Source: JACMIU01 sp043763605
GTDB taxonomy: Bacteria; Armatimonadota; Armatimonadia; Armatimonadales; Armatimonadaceae
NCBI GenBank assembly: GCA_043763605.1
Contig: JAYULM010000199.1
Location: forward strand, 1 to 14,142
Reading direction: 5' to 3'
Length of the DNA stretch: 14,142 nucleotides
Part shown: positions 6,658-13,107 of the stretch, in pieces
Layout: each line of letters begins with the position of its first letter
How positions within the stretch are numbered: the first letter of the stretch is position 1
Notes under the pieces: generated by a model
Databases searched by the model: none
Seen by the model: only the letters and a program-made list of their open reading frames with translations
Told to the model about the DNA's origin: nothing
Program-made: the position numbers and the translations under genes

Positions 6658-6996
6658 ATGAGTGTGCTAATTGCAGAGCGAGCGACAACGACAAAGAGTT
6701 TTACCCCCGCGCCGCGTTCCAAAGAGCGTGACGTGGCGGTTTTAGAGATACCGGTGCTAACGGACGAGGCGCGCCGGGTGCTGGACCGCGACGGTTTCCA
6801 ATTGGCAATGGGCGCGGTGCCCGAGCGCGAGGACGAACGCCCGCCGGACGAGATCGTACGTGGGCGTTGCCCCGAGTGCGGCGATGAACTGGTGGCGAAC
6901 ATGTACTGGCACGCCGGGCGCGGCTACCTGTTGCGCTACGAATGCTGGGAAGGACTGCTACCGAACGGTCGGTGCCGATTTTACGCGGTGCCGTAA
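6658..6996 (+). CDS. Small zinc-ribbon-like protein of unknown function
   Basis: A 112-residue protein not recognised by name. Residues 1-65 are hydrophilic and probably partly disordered, with a short helical stretch DEARRVLDRDGFQLAMG (36-52). The C-terminal part holds four cysteines, C71-P-E-C74 and C96 ... C106 in RGRCPECGDELVANMYWHAGRGYLLRYECWEG, arranged like a zinc ribbon or rubredoxin-like knuckle; the second pair is widely spaced (nine intervening residues), so metal binding is likely but not certain. It has a strong promoter, an AAGGGAG ribosome site seven bases before the ATG, and is followed on the same strand by the 245-residue protein gene after a 265-base gap occupied by a composite repeat. 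The two may be one transcription unit interrupted by the repeat. Confidence 0.75.
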   Translation: MSVLIAERATTTKSFTPAPRSKERDVAVLEIPVLTDEARRVLDRDGFQLAMGAVPEREDERPPDEIVRGRCPECGDELVANMYWHAGRGYLLRYECWEGLLPNGRCRFYAVP

Positions 6997-7001
6997 TGAG
7001 T

Positions 7002-7033
7002 TAGTGATCAGTGGTCGGTGGTCAGTGAACAGT
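7002..7033 (+). repeat. AGTGGTC-type heptamer array (composite element A)
   Basis: Successive seven-base units AGTGATC, AGTGGTC, GGTGGTC, AGTGAAC, AGT start five bases after the stop of the zinc-ribbon gene. The same unit builds the arrays at 3139-3238 and 11465-11522. Twelve bases further on the long hairpin 7046-7217 begins, the same order as in the inverted copy at 11306-11522. Confidence 0.8.
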
Positions 7034-7045
7034 ATGGGGAGGAGC

Positions 7046-7217
7046 GCGGTTTGGTGCGGTTGGTCGGACGGTGAACCGTTCCGCTATGCGCCTTCGGCGG
7101 ACGCTCTGCGAGCGGGGACACCGGACGGCGAAACGCTGTCGGCTTCTCCGCACTCGGTGCGTCCGCCGAAGGCGCATAGCGGAACGGTTCACCGTCCGAC
7201 CAACCGCACCAAACCGC
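7046..7217. repeat. Long perfect inverted repeat, 59-bp arms (composite element A)
   Basis: Arms 7046-7104 and 7159-7217 are perfect inverted copies around a 54-base loop. The arm core (GAACCGTTCCGCT ... GCGCCTTCGGCGGACGC) is shared, with a few substitutions, with the inverted repeat at 11306-11452. The arms remain perfectly matched, which implies recent insertion, gene conversion or selection for the hairpin. In RNA this would be a very stable structure between the zinc-ribbon gene and the next gene. Short open frames across it on both strands are by-products of the palindrome. Confidence 0.9.
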
Positions 7218-7261
7218 ACCCATTCACCTAACATCTAACCAAAAGAGAAAGGCTTAGTGTA

Positions 7262-7999
7262 ATGAGTTTAGGAACGATGGATGCAATGACGCGCGCGGAC
7301 GGCGCGAACGGGGTTGGCGGGCACGTCGGCGGCGGCGGTGGGCGCGAACTGAACCGGGTGCAGATTTTCAAGCAGGTGACGAAAGACCGCCTGTTAGATG
7401 TCGGCGATATGCTCTCGCTGGACGCGCGGCGTAACAAGATTTCGATCTCGCTGGTGGCGTTCGACGAGGATTATCACGCGACCACGCGGGTGCGACATTA
7501 CATCGATGTCGCGGACGCGAAACTGGTCTGCTACGACATTGTGAACGGGTTTTTCACCGAGTGGACCGACCACAAGGGGTCGGCAGCGCGCGGTGGCGGC
7601 GGCGAGGGCGGCGGCAATGCCGAGGGGTTGCAGGCGCGTGTGCTGACGATCCGCAAGGACCCGAAGTACCGCCAGCCGTATGTGATCAAGGTGGACAACG
7701 GCGTCGGGGAGCAACTTCCCGGCGGGGCGGTGAAGATGGCGGAGATGACCGACTCGCTAACGATGCTGCTTTCCGAGTGGGACGCGCGCAAGATGGCTCT
7801 CACGATCATGGACTATATCCGCGATTGGGAGACGATCAATTTCCGCAAACGGCAGGAAGCGCAGACGCAGATCATCCCGCTCGCGCAAACGGCGGAGCCG
7901 TTTCGCAACCCGGGAGCGGATACCGGGAGCGGCGACGGTGACGTGGTGGCGACACCGGCACTGTCGAAAAATCGCTATGCCCGCGCGGCGGCGAATTAA
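7262..7999 (+). CDS. Conserved-looking protein of unknown function with glycine-rich inserts
   Basis: A 245-residue soluble protein. After a glycine-rich lead (GVGGHVGGGGG, residues 17-27) comes a compact domain RELNRVQIFKQVTKDRLLDVGDMLSLDARRNKISISLVAFDED (28-70) with alternating hydrophobic strands, continuing to about residue 108; a low-complexity glycine stretch (111-118) separates it from a second part that opens with ARVLTIRKDPKYRQPYVIKVDNGVGE (125-150) and continues with a helical segment MTDSLTMLLSEWDARKMALTIMDYIRDWETINF (162-194). The tail from about 205 is polar. I recognise no catalytic motif, membrane segment or signal peptide. The regular spacing of hydrophobic residues and the repeated KVDNG/VxLDAR-like strands suggest a beta-rich fold, possibly a binding domain, but that is inference. 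Ribosome site GAAAGG at 7246-7252; ATG codons at 7277 and 7286 are alternative starts. Likely co-regulated with the zinc-ribbon gene. Confidence 0.8.
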   Translation: MSLGTMDAMTRADGANGVGGHVGGGGGRELNRVQIFKQVTKDRLLDVGDMLSLDARRNKISISLVAFDEDYHATTRVRHYIDVADAKLVCYDIVNGFFTEWTDHKGSAARGGGGEGGGNAEGLQARVLTIRKDPKYRQPYVIKVDNGVGEQLPGGAVKMAEMTDSLTMLLSEWDARKMALTIMDYIRDWETINFRKRQEAQTQIIPLAQTAEPFRNPGADTGSGDGDVVATPALSKNRYARAAAN

Positions 8000-8042
8000 G
8001 GCGCAGATCCGCCACCGCCGCTGACGCGTGGGACGAACCGGG

Positions 8043-8070
8043 GCCACATGATCGCGCGCGATCATGTGGC
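8043..8070. terminator. Perfect 28-bp palindrome after the 245-residue protein gene
   Basis: Both halves, GCCACATGATCGCG and its exact complement, meet with no loop at 8056/8057. It lies 44 bases after the stop codon and within a shorter outer pairing (CACCGCCG at 8013-8020 with CGGCGGTG at 8085-8092). No T-tract follows on either strand, so a classic intrinsic terminator is doubtful; a protein-binding site or a structured 3' end that protects mRNA are alternatives. Confidence 0.5.
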
Positions 8071-8164
8071 GGGGAGACGGACGGCGGCGGTGTGGAGGCG
8101 GGGCGGCACGACTTGTATGCTTGCTGCGACAAGAACCCGATTAACGGACCCGAATCCTGGGCTG

Positions 8165-8325
8165 AAACGGTCGGTCGTCCTAAAGCAACGCACCTTAACG
8201 CAGTTCCTCTGAAATCGGACCGTCGTTGAAACGTTGGTTCGAGGGTCAATCAGAACCCGACGACGTAAGGTGCGTTGCTTGAGGAACTGCGTTAAGGTGC
8301 GTTGCTTTAGGACGACCGACCGTTT
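8165..8325. repeat. Inverted repeat with 45-bp perfect arms in a convergent gap
   Basis: Arms 8165-8209 and 8281-8325 are perfectly complementary around a 71-base loop. The motif TAAGGTGCGTTGCTT occurs at 8266-8280 and again at 8293-8307, so the right arm also contains a partial 27-base tandem duplication. It shares no obvious sequence with the other hairpins of the window and ends 25 bases from the histidine kinase stop. It may serve as a bidirectional transcription barrier between the converging genes. Confidence 0.85.
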
Positions 8326-8349
8326 TCAGGAAACTTTACGATTGCCGCT

Positions 8350-9702
8350 TCAAACACGCCGCGTGGGGAGCGTGATCGTAAACGTGGAACCGGTACCGAC
8401 CGTGCTTTCTACGGTGATGGTACCGTTGTGCCGTTGCACGACGCCCCAGACGATACGCGTTCCCAGTCCGGTGCCGCCGGGCTTGGTCGAAACCGCGCCG
8501 TCCGTAAAGAGCCGCTCGCGGATGTGTTCCGGGATGCCATTGCCGGTGTCGATGACCTGGATTGTCACCGTCGTGCCGCCCGGGTCCGCGCGTGTCCGCA
8601 GGGTCACGCTCCCGCCCTCCGGGGTTTCGGGCAGGGCGTTGTTGACCAGATTGTACAGCGCGTTATAGATCTGCTTGCGGTCGAACTCTACGGGTGCCAG
8701 GGCGGGGTCGAAGTCGGCGATCAGAGCGACATCGCTTTTCGCGGCGACCGCCTTCAATGTCTGCAGGACGATTTCGCAGGTTTCGTTCAGGTTTGCCGTC
8801 TCGAAGTACGGCGGTGCCGTCTCGCCCTTGATCGCGTCGGCGATCTCACGGGTGCGTGCCTGGATCTGCTCGGCGGCAAACAGCGAGTTTTGTAGCATCC
8901 AGCCGTAGTCCTGTTGTACGGTGGCGGCGATCTCGCCGATACGCACGGCGATACCCTGGACTGCCGGTTCGTTGCACTGGCTACGTAGCAGTTCCAACTC
9001 CGCGAACAGGTTGTCGAGCATCGGCTCCAGCGTCTGCACCCCGGTCGTGATCGGCGTCAGCATGTTCTTGATGTCGTGCGAAACGTCGCCGATCACGTGG
9101 ACGATCTCGGTGCGCCGCGCGGCTTCCACGAGCTGGAAATGCTCGATCCCGGTCGCCGCCTGCGCGCAAAGCACCTCCAGCACGGGCAGGTCCCGCTCCG
9201 TGAACGGCGCGACGTTCGCGTTAAGCACCTGCATCACACCGATAGGGGCGGCGTCTGCCCGCTTGATAGGTGCCGTCATCATGCTACGGGTTCGGTACCC
9301 GAAGCGCGCCTCGACCTCGGCGTTGTAGTCGCTACGCGCCGAAACGTCGCCGTCCAGGCGCGACACACCGGACCGGAATACAGTGCCTGCGATCCCCTTA
9401 TCGGCGGCGATTCGCGTACCGATCAGTTGTTCGCCGGACCCGCCGATGACATAGCGGAAGACCAGCGTATCGTCTTTAGGATCGTGCAGGTAAACGGTAC
9501 CGGCGTCGGCGCGCAACACGTCTAACGCGATCCGCAACGTTTCCCGCACCATCGGATCGGTCCCCGGGTGGGTGAACAGCGTTTCGCTGACACGGCGGAT
9601 CGCCTCTATCTGTCGTTCGCGCTGCAGAAGAAGGGACGAAGCGTCCTCTGCCGGGATCGGCGCGCCGTCCGCGCCGACGTTTGTTTCGTTGGTAACACTC
9701 AT
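8350..9702 (-). CDS. Cytoplasmic GAF-domain sensor histidine kinase
   Basis: A 450-residue kinase. Residues about 35-192 form a GAF domain (TLRIALDVLRADAGTVYLHDPKDDTLVFRYVIG ... GIAGTVFRSG ... MMTAPIK ... IGVMQVLNA ... VLEVLCAQAATGIE), which usually binds a small ligand or chromophore; no chromophore cysteine is evident in the canonical place. The phosphoacceptor is H209 in VSHDIKNMLTP, followed by a long dimerisation helix region and a HATPase domain with N box NALYNLVNNALPETP (N354, N355), G1 box DTGNG (385-389) and G2 box GGTGLGT (409-415). There is no transmembrane helix, so the signal is probably intracellular. No response regulator gene is adjacent: an orphan kinase. The spacing of 93 bases from the secreted-protein gene upstream, with TATCAT at 9714-9719 (minus), suggests its own promoter. 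The 3' end faces an inverted repeat. Confidence 0.93.
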   Translation of the reverse strand: MSVTNETNVGADGAPIPAEDASSLLLQRERQIEAIRRVSETLFTHPGTDPMVRETLRIALDVLRADAGTVYLHDPKDDTLVFRYVIGGSGEQLIGTRIAADKGIAGTVFRSGVSRLDGDVSARSDYNAEVEARFGYRTRSMMTAPIKRADAAPIGVMQVLNANVAPFTERDLPVLEVLCAQAATGIEHFQLVEAARRTEIVHVIGDVSHDIKNMLTPITTGVQTLEPMLDNLFAELELLRSQCNEPAVQGIAVRIGEIAATVQQDYGWMLQNSLFAAEQIQARTREIADAIKGETAPPYFETANLNETCEIVLQTLKAVAAKSDVALIADFDPALAPVEFDRKQIYNALYNLVNNALPETPEGGSVTLRTRADPGGTTVTIQVIDTGNGIPEHIRERLFTDGAVSTKPGGTGLGTRIVWGVVQRHNGTITVESTVGTGSTFTITLPTRRV

Positions 9703-9713
9703 GGCTTCCGACT

Positions 9714-9719
9714 ATGATA
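9714..9719 (-). promoter_or_regulatory. Possible -10 TATCAT for the histidine kinase gene
   Basis: The minus strand reads TATCAT eleven bases before the ATG at 9702, which would give a leader of only about five bases. No Shine-Dalgarno sequence is seen between box and start. No good -35 is recognisable. Confidence 0.3.
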
Positions 9720-9795
9720 CACCACGTGGGACGAAGCGTACACCGTTTGCGAAAGATTGCACCCGTATTTTATGCGGATTCGGCACGGTACGGTG

Positions 9796-10326
9796 TCAGG
9801 GCACGACCTTCGCGAGAAACATCCCCGCCAGATACGAGCGCGACGTATCTGTCATTGTCAGGTAGATTGCGCCGGGCACGTAGCCGTCCCGCGCCGCGCC
9901 CAGCACGAGGCGCATCGAATAGGCGTTGGAGAATATCTTCACCTTCGGCAGGTCATCACTCGCGAGATTTTCGCGGTAATGCAGGTGAATATGCGGGTTG
10001 CTTACGCCAAACTCGCCGCTGAACGGGACAGTGACCTCGCAGTTTTGCGGTATGCCCTTTTTGAAAAGGAATATGCGAACCGCGCTATCCGGGAAAAAGT
10101 CCTTGCCCATACGCAGTAACAGTCCTTGCTTGTCTATCTCGGCGCGTCCCAGCCGGAAGGGGCGGTTGTAGATGCGCCCGGAAAGGTCGCCCGTGGGTAG
10201 CGGTTTCGCTGAAACGTCCAATGCCCATTTCGGCGTAGCGGCGGCGGGGGCGGCGCGTTTCTGCGCGGCGGCGGGCGTGGCATAAGTCAACAGGAAACAA
10301 AGGATCGGTAGAACGGTGCGGTGCAT
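9796..10326 (-). CDS. Secreted protein of unknown function
   Basis: A 176-residue protein with a clear Sec signal peptide: MHR, hydrophobic TVLPILCFLLTYA, then TPAAA before a likely signal peptidase I cut at about residue 21 (AAA-QK). An alanine/proline spacer (22-33) precedes one compact, strand-rich domain of about 140 residues with SGRIYNRPFRLGRAEIDKQGLLLRMGKDFFPDSAVRIFLF (49-88) and VSNPHIHLHYREN near 108-120. The only mature cysteine is C96, so it has no internal disulfide. I do not recognise the family; the layout suggests a periplasmic or exported beta-sandwich. The AAAGGA ribosome site (minus strand of 10338-10343) lies eleven bases before the ATG, somewhat far. It is divergent from the PHP gene, with a 98-base gap between the two starts, and precedes the histidine kinase on the same strand, but no functional link is evident. 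Confidence 0.8.
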   Translation of the reverse strand: MHRTVLPILCFLLTYATPAAAQKRAAPAAATPKWALDVSAKPLPTGDLSGRIYNRPFRLGRAEIDKQGLLLRMGKDFFPDSAVRIFLFKKGIPQNCEVTVPFSGEFGVSNPHIHLHYRENLASDDLPKVKIFSNAYSMRLVLGAARDGYVPGAIYLTMTDTSRSYLAGMFLAKVVP

Positions 10327-10408
10327 CAGGGATCGGTTCCTTTCGGGGTTATCCGTGTCTTCATCAGGGAGACACCGGACAGTGCCCCCCGGTTGCCCGA
10401 TATTGCGG

Positions 10409-10414
10409 TAAAGT
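10409..10414 (+). promoter_or_regulatory. Possible -10 TAAAGT for the PHP gene
   Basis: TAAAGT lies ten bases before the ATG at 10425, predicting a leader of about four bases; no ribosome site and no clear -35 are seen. It fits the short-leader pattern of several other genes here but is weak on its own. Confidence 0.3.
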
Positions 10415-10424
10415 AGCGATTGTC

Positions 10425-11294
10425 ATGCCTATCCCTTACGCCGATTTCCACTCCCACACGACCGCCTCCGACGGAACCGCCACCCCCGAGGAACTCGCCC
10501 GCGCCGCCGCCGCCGCTGGTCTTTCCTACCTCGCGGTCACCGATCACGATACGGCGAAGGCGGTCGGGGCGGTGATCGACGAAGCGCGGCTCCTCGGTAC
10601 GCTCAAAATCCTGCCCGGCGTGGAAATCTCGGCGCGGGGCAAGCCCGGTTCGTGTCATCTGCTCGGTCTCGGCGTGGACCATCTCCATCCGTCACTCAAC
10701 GACACGCTCGCGGAACTGCTCGCGGCACGGAATGACCGCAACGAACTACTAGCGGCGCGGTTGACACGTCTCGGCGCGCCAGTCTCGGTGGCGGAGGTGC
10801 GCGGCTACGCGCCCGTCGGGGCGAACCTGGGGCGTCCGCACTTCGCGAAAACGTTGCTTGCCAAGGGCTACGTCGGGAGTTTGCAGGAAGCCTTCGACCG
10901 TTATCTGGGCGATAACGCGGCAGGCTTCATTCCGAAAGAGGATCTGTCGCCCGCCGACTCCATCGCGCTAATCCACTCCGTCGGCGGTTTGTCGTTCCTC
11001 GCGCATCCGGGACTGCTGAACCTCGCCGGGCACGAAACGATGGAGACACGGATAAAAGCCTGCAAAGACGCGGGACTGACCGGGATCGAAGCGTATTACG
11101 GTCGGCACTCGCCCGCCGAAACGGAGATGTTTCTGCGCCTCGCGCGTAAGTATGACCTTCTGGTGACGGGCGGATCGGACTACCACGGGGCGAACCGCCC
11201 GGGGACATACCTGAACCGCGTTTTGAACGAGGGCACGGAACCGCTCCCCGCGAACCTCCTGCCGGAGGTGTTGCTGGAACGGGCGGTCGGTTAG
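10425..11294 (+). CDS. PHP-domain phosphoesterase (RNase AM / TrpH-like)
   Basis: A 289-residue metal-dependent phosphoesterase of the PHP family. The metal ligands are visible in order: DFHSHTTASDG (D7, H9, H11, D16), TDHD (D40, H41, D42), PGVEIS (E67), H78, LAHPG (H194) and TGGSDYHG (D252, H254). Length and the GRPHFAKTLLAKGYV segment (136-150) match the YciV/TrpH group, whose members hydrolyse 3',5'-nucleoside bisphosphates and trim RNA 5' ends; that is the most likely activity, but other PHP phosphatases share the motifs. It starts at the first ATG of the open frame and has no signal peptide, so it is cytoplasmic. It stands alone on its strand, between a divergent secreted-protein gene and a convergent HEAT-repeat gene, and its stop is followed after 11 bases by a long inverted repeat that may end the transcript. 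Confidence 0.9.
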   Translation: MPIPYADFHSHTTASDGTATPEELARAAAAAGLSYLAVTDHDTAKAVGAVIDEARLLGTLKILPGVEISARGKPGSCHLLGLGVDHLHPSLNDTLAELLAARNDRNELLAARLTRLGAPVSVAEVRGYAPVGANLGRPHFAKTLLAKGYVGSLQEAFDRYLGDNAAGFIPKEDLSPADSIALIHSVGGLSFLAHPGLLNLAGHETMETRIKACKDAGLTGIEAYYGRHSPAETEMFLRLARKYDLLVTGGSDYHGANRPGTYLNRVLNEGTEPLPANLLPEVLLERAVG

Positions 11295-11305
11295 GGGGGA
11301 GGTTC

Positions 11306-11452
11306 CGGACCGTGAACGGTTCCGCTTCGCGCCTTCGGCGGACGCCCTGCGGGCAGGGAATCCGGTACGGAGGAGCCGGTAGCGTATCGCCCCCGTTATC
11401 CCCGCCCGCAGGGCGTCCGCCGAAGGCGCGAAGCGGAACCGTTCACGGTCCG
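11306..11452. repeat. Long perfect inverted repeat, 49-bp arms (composite element B)
   Basis: Arms 11306-11354 and 11404-11452 match perfectly around a 49-base loop. The core GTTCCGCTTCGCGCC and CTTCGGCGGACGC is the same family as the 7046-7217 hairpin, with substitutions that are mirrored in both arms, so each locus has kept its own arms identical. It fills most of the convergent gap between the PHP and HEAT-repeat genes. Confidence 0.9.
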
Positions 11453-11464
11453 ACGCAAGAAGCG

Positions 11465-11522
11465 TTACTGACCACTGTTCACTGACCACTGACCACTAAT
11501 CACTGACCACTAACCACTAACC
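11465..11522 (-). repeat. AGTGGTC-type heptamer array (composite element B)
   Basis: Read on the minus strand it is about eight consecutive seven-base units (TTAGTGG, TCAGTGA, TCAGTGG, ACAGTGG and variants). It ends two bases before the stop codon of the HEAT-repeat gene and is separated from the long hairpin by 12 bases, the same array-gap-hairpin order as in element A once orientation is reversed. Confidence 0.85.
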
Positions 11523-11524
11523 CT

Positions 11525-12256
11525 TCACGGAAACCGCTCCCCTTTTTCCACGCTCCGCAGGAAGGCGACGTACTCCCCGCGCAACTCCTCGTCGGTCTCA
11601 TTCAGCAGGGCGGCGCGTAACAGTGCGCCGGTCGCTTCCGTGATCTCGTCCGTGACCAGCATCCGCAACGCCATGAACGCCTGACGGCGAACAATGGCTT
11701 CATCGTCGCCGAACGCTTCGCCGAGGGCGTCCCAGTCCAGTTCGTCGCCGAGTCCTGCCCGCCCATAGACGCACCACACCCGCACCATCGCCGACTCGTC
11801 CGAGTCCTGCGTTTCACGGAGCGCGGCGACCGCTTCCGCCCCCTGCCCCACGTCGCCGAGCGATTCGGCGGCATAACAGCGCACGACTTCGTCCGGGTCG
11901 GAGAGGAGGCGTAGTAAAGTACGGGTGACTTCGGAGCGTCGTACCCCGATCCACCCGAGGGCTTCCGCCACATTCGCGCGTACCAGATCGTCGGGGTGCG
12001 CCGCCAGCCCGAGCAACGCGACCACCGCTTCCCGCGCGCGCAGGATGCCCAGCGTTTCGACTACCTCGGCTAATACCGCGTCGTCACGCTCCGATTGGAG
12101 TCGCTCGATCAGGACCGGGATCGCTTTCGGCGACGGCAGTTTGCGCACCATTTGCGCGGCAATAAGGCGGACTTCCGAATCCTCCACCACGAGAGCGGCG
12201 AGCAGGTGCGGCGTCGGGTCGGAGTAGGGATCGGTGAACGAAAAGGAACCGATCAT
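11525..12256 (-). CDS. HEAT-repeat scaffold protein
   Basis: A 243-residue all-helical protein made of about six HEAT-like repeats, for example DSEVRLIAAQMVRKLPSPKAIPVLIERLQ, PDDLVRANVAEALGWIG and PDEVVRCYAAESLGDVGQGAEAVAALRE, each with the D-x-x-V-R ... A ... L-G pattern. Such proteins give a curved surface for binding other proteins; no catalytic residues (for example of phycobilin lyases) are recognisable. The start ATG at 12256 overlaps the TGA of the upstream TIM-barrel gene as ATGA, so translation is probably coupled; a GTG at 12268 is an alternative. No signal peptide or membrane segment. The overlap implies a functional link with the isomerase-like enzyme, for instance as a partner or scaffold, but many HEAT proteins of this kind have unknown targets. 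The 3' end abuts a heptamer array. Confidence 0.85.
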   Translation of the reverse strand: MIGSFSFTDPYSDPTPHLLAALVVEDSEVRLIAAQMVRKLPSPKAIPVLIERLQSERDDAVLAEVVETLGILRAREAVVALLGLAAHPDDLVRANVAEALGWIGVRRSEVTRTLLRLLSDPDEVVRCYAAESLGDVGQGAEAVAALRETQDSDESAMVRVWCVYGRAGLGDELDWDALGEAFGDDEAIVRRQAFMALRMLVTDEITEATGALLRAALLNETDEELRGEYVAFLRSVEKGERFP

Positions 12257-13026
12257 ACCGTGCGCCACAGTTCCCGGACCTTGTTGGCGGAATAACGGAT
12301 CAAATCGCCGTCCCCGTAGAAGATTTCCAGCGTCACGGTGTCGTCGTAACCGGACGCTTTGAGCAGGCGCAATTCCCGCTTCCAGTCAATCGTCCCCGCC
12401 CCGATGGCGAGGTGATCGTCGCCGCGCCCCTTGTTGTCGGACAGGTGGACGTGCGCCAAACGATCCCCATAGCGCGACAGGAGGTCCGCCGTGTGTGACT
12501 TTCGCCCGGCGGTCGCTATATTGGCGTGCCCGATGTCGAGATGAAATCCCAGACCGGGCACCGCGTCGAATACGGGGGCGAGCACGTCGGCGGAATCCCC
12601 TTCGACATTTTCCAGCATCAGGCGGATACCCGCGCCCTCCGCGACGGCGCGGATTTCTTCTATCGCGGTGATATTGCGCGCGTTGATGTAATCGGGTCCG
12701 TAGCCGGGTACCCGGCAGTCGAGGTGCAGGTTCATCCGATCCGCCCCGACCCGCGCGAAAAACTCCAGACAGCGCAGGGCTTCGGTCACCGCCCCCGCCT
12801 GCACCGCGTCGAACGCCGACCCGAACGGCAGATAGTACGCGGTATGTCCGACGACTCCCAGCCCATGATCCGCAAGCGCGGACTTGATGCGGGGCGCGTC
12901 CAACTCCGAGGCGCGGCAGGCGGGCGGTTCCAGCGTCAGGTCCAGAAACTCGAAGCCCAGTTCGGCGGCGCGGGCAATCTCTTTGAGCGGATCGCGAGCG
13001 GGGTTATTCATCATTCCGAGGCGCAT
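12253..13026 (-). CDS. Sugar phosphate isomerase/epimerase-like TIM-barrel protein
   Basis: A 257-residue member of the AP-endonuclease-2/xylose isomerase-like TIM-barrel superfamily. Candidate metal and catalytic residues fall at strand ends as expected: H61 (GHTAYYLP), H101 (NLHLDC), E139 (LMLENVEG), D164 and H167 (FHLDIGHAN), H194 and D197 (HVHLSDN), and E234 (TLEIF). This set fits a divalent-metal sugar isomerase or epimerase, while endonuclease IV would be expected to carry additional metal ligands and a DNA-binding insert; the exact substrate is unknown. The frame is open to 13515, but ATG 13026 gives the canonical first strand MRLGMMNN and has TATACT nine bases upstream. A purine-rich AAGGAG lies only two bases before the ATG and would be mostly outside the transcript. 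It shares a divergent promoter region with the GYF_2 gene and overlaps the HEAT-repeat gene by four bases downstream. Confidence 0.9.
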   Translation of the reverse strand: MRLGMMNNPARDPLKEIARAAELGFEFLDLTLEPPACRASELDAPRIKSALADHGLGVVGHTAYYLPFGSAFDAVQAGAVTEALRCLEFFARVGADRMNLHLDCRVPGYGPDYINARNITAIEEIRAVAEGAGIRLMLENVEGDSADVLAPVFDAVPGLGFHLDIGHANIATAGRKSHTADLLSRYGDRLAHVHLSDNKGRGDDHLAIGAGTIDWKRELRLLKASGYDDTVTLEIFYGDGDLIRYSANKVRELWRTV

Positions 13027-13035
13027 AACTCCTTC

Positions 13036-13065
13036 AGTATACGGCGAATGTTCGGGGCATGTCGC
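13036..13065 (-). promoter_or_regulatory. Promoter of the TIM-barrel/HEAT operon
   Basis: On the minus strand GCGACA (13060-13065, 4/6 to the -35 consensus), an 18-base spacer, and TATACT (13036-13041, 5/6). Transcription would begin near 13029, leaving a leader of two to four bases. Its -35 is half of the palindrome TGTCGCGACA shared with the opposite promoter. Confidence 0.55.
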
Positions 13066-13093
13066 GACACGGACGGCGAGAACAGGGTAAAAT
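13064..13093 (+). promoter_or_regulatory. Promoter of the GYF_2 membrane protein gene
   Basis: GCGACA (13064-13069), an 18-base spacer, and TAAAAT (13088-13093, 5/6). Transcription would begin near 13100, eight bases before the ATG. It mirrors the opposing promoter: same -35, same spacer, the two -35 boxes overlapping by two bases. Confidence 0.5.
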
Positions 13094-13107
13094 GAGCGGT
13101 AACACCG

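Noticed and set aside
6860..7231. Open frames on both strands across the hairpin, up to 123 codons
   Set aside because: They are created by the perfect inverted repeat, overlap the zinc-ribbon gene in another frame, and have no start signals.
8010..8095. Possible structured RNA or tRNA-like fold around the 28-bp palindrome
   Set aside because: No cloverleaf, anticodon arm or T-loop consensus could be found; only nested stems.
10968..11489. 173-codon minus-strand frame
   Set aside because: Half is composite repeat (heptamer array and hairpin), half is antisense to the PHP gene.
11465..11522. Short regular repeats suggesting a CRISPR array
   Set aside because: The period is seven bases without spacers; it is a degenerate heptamer tandem.
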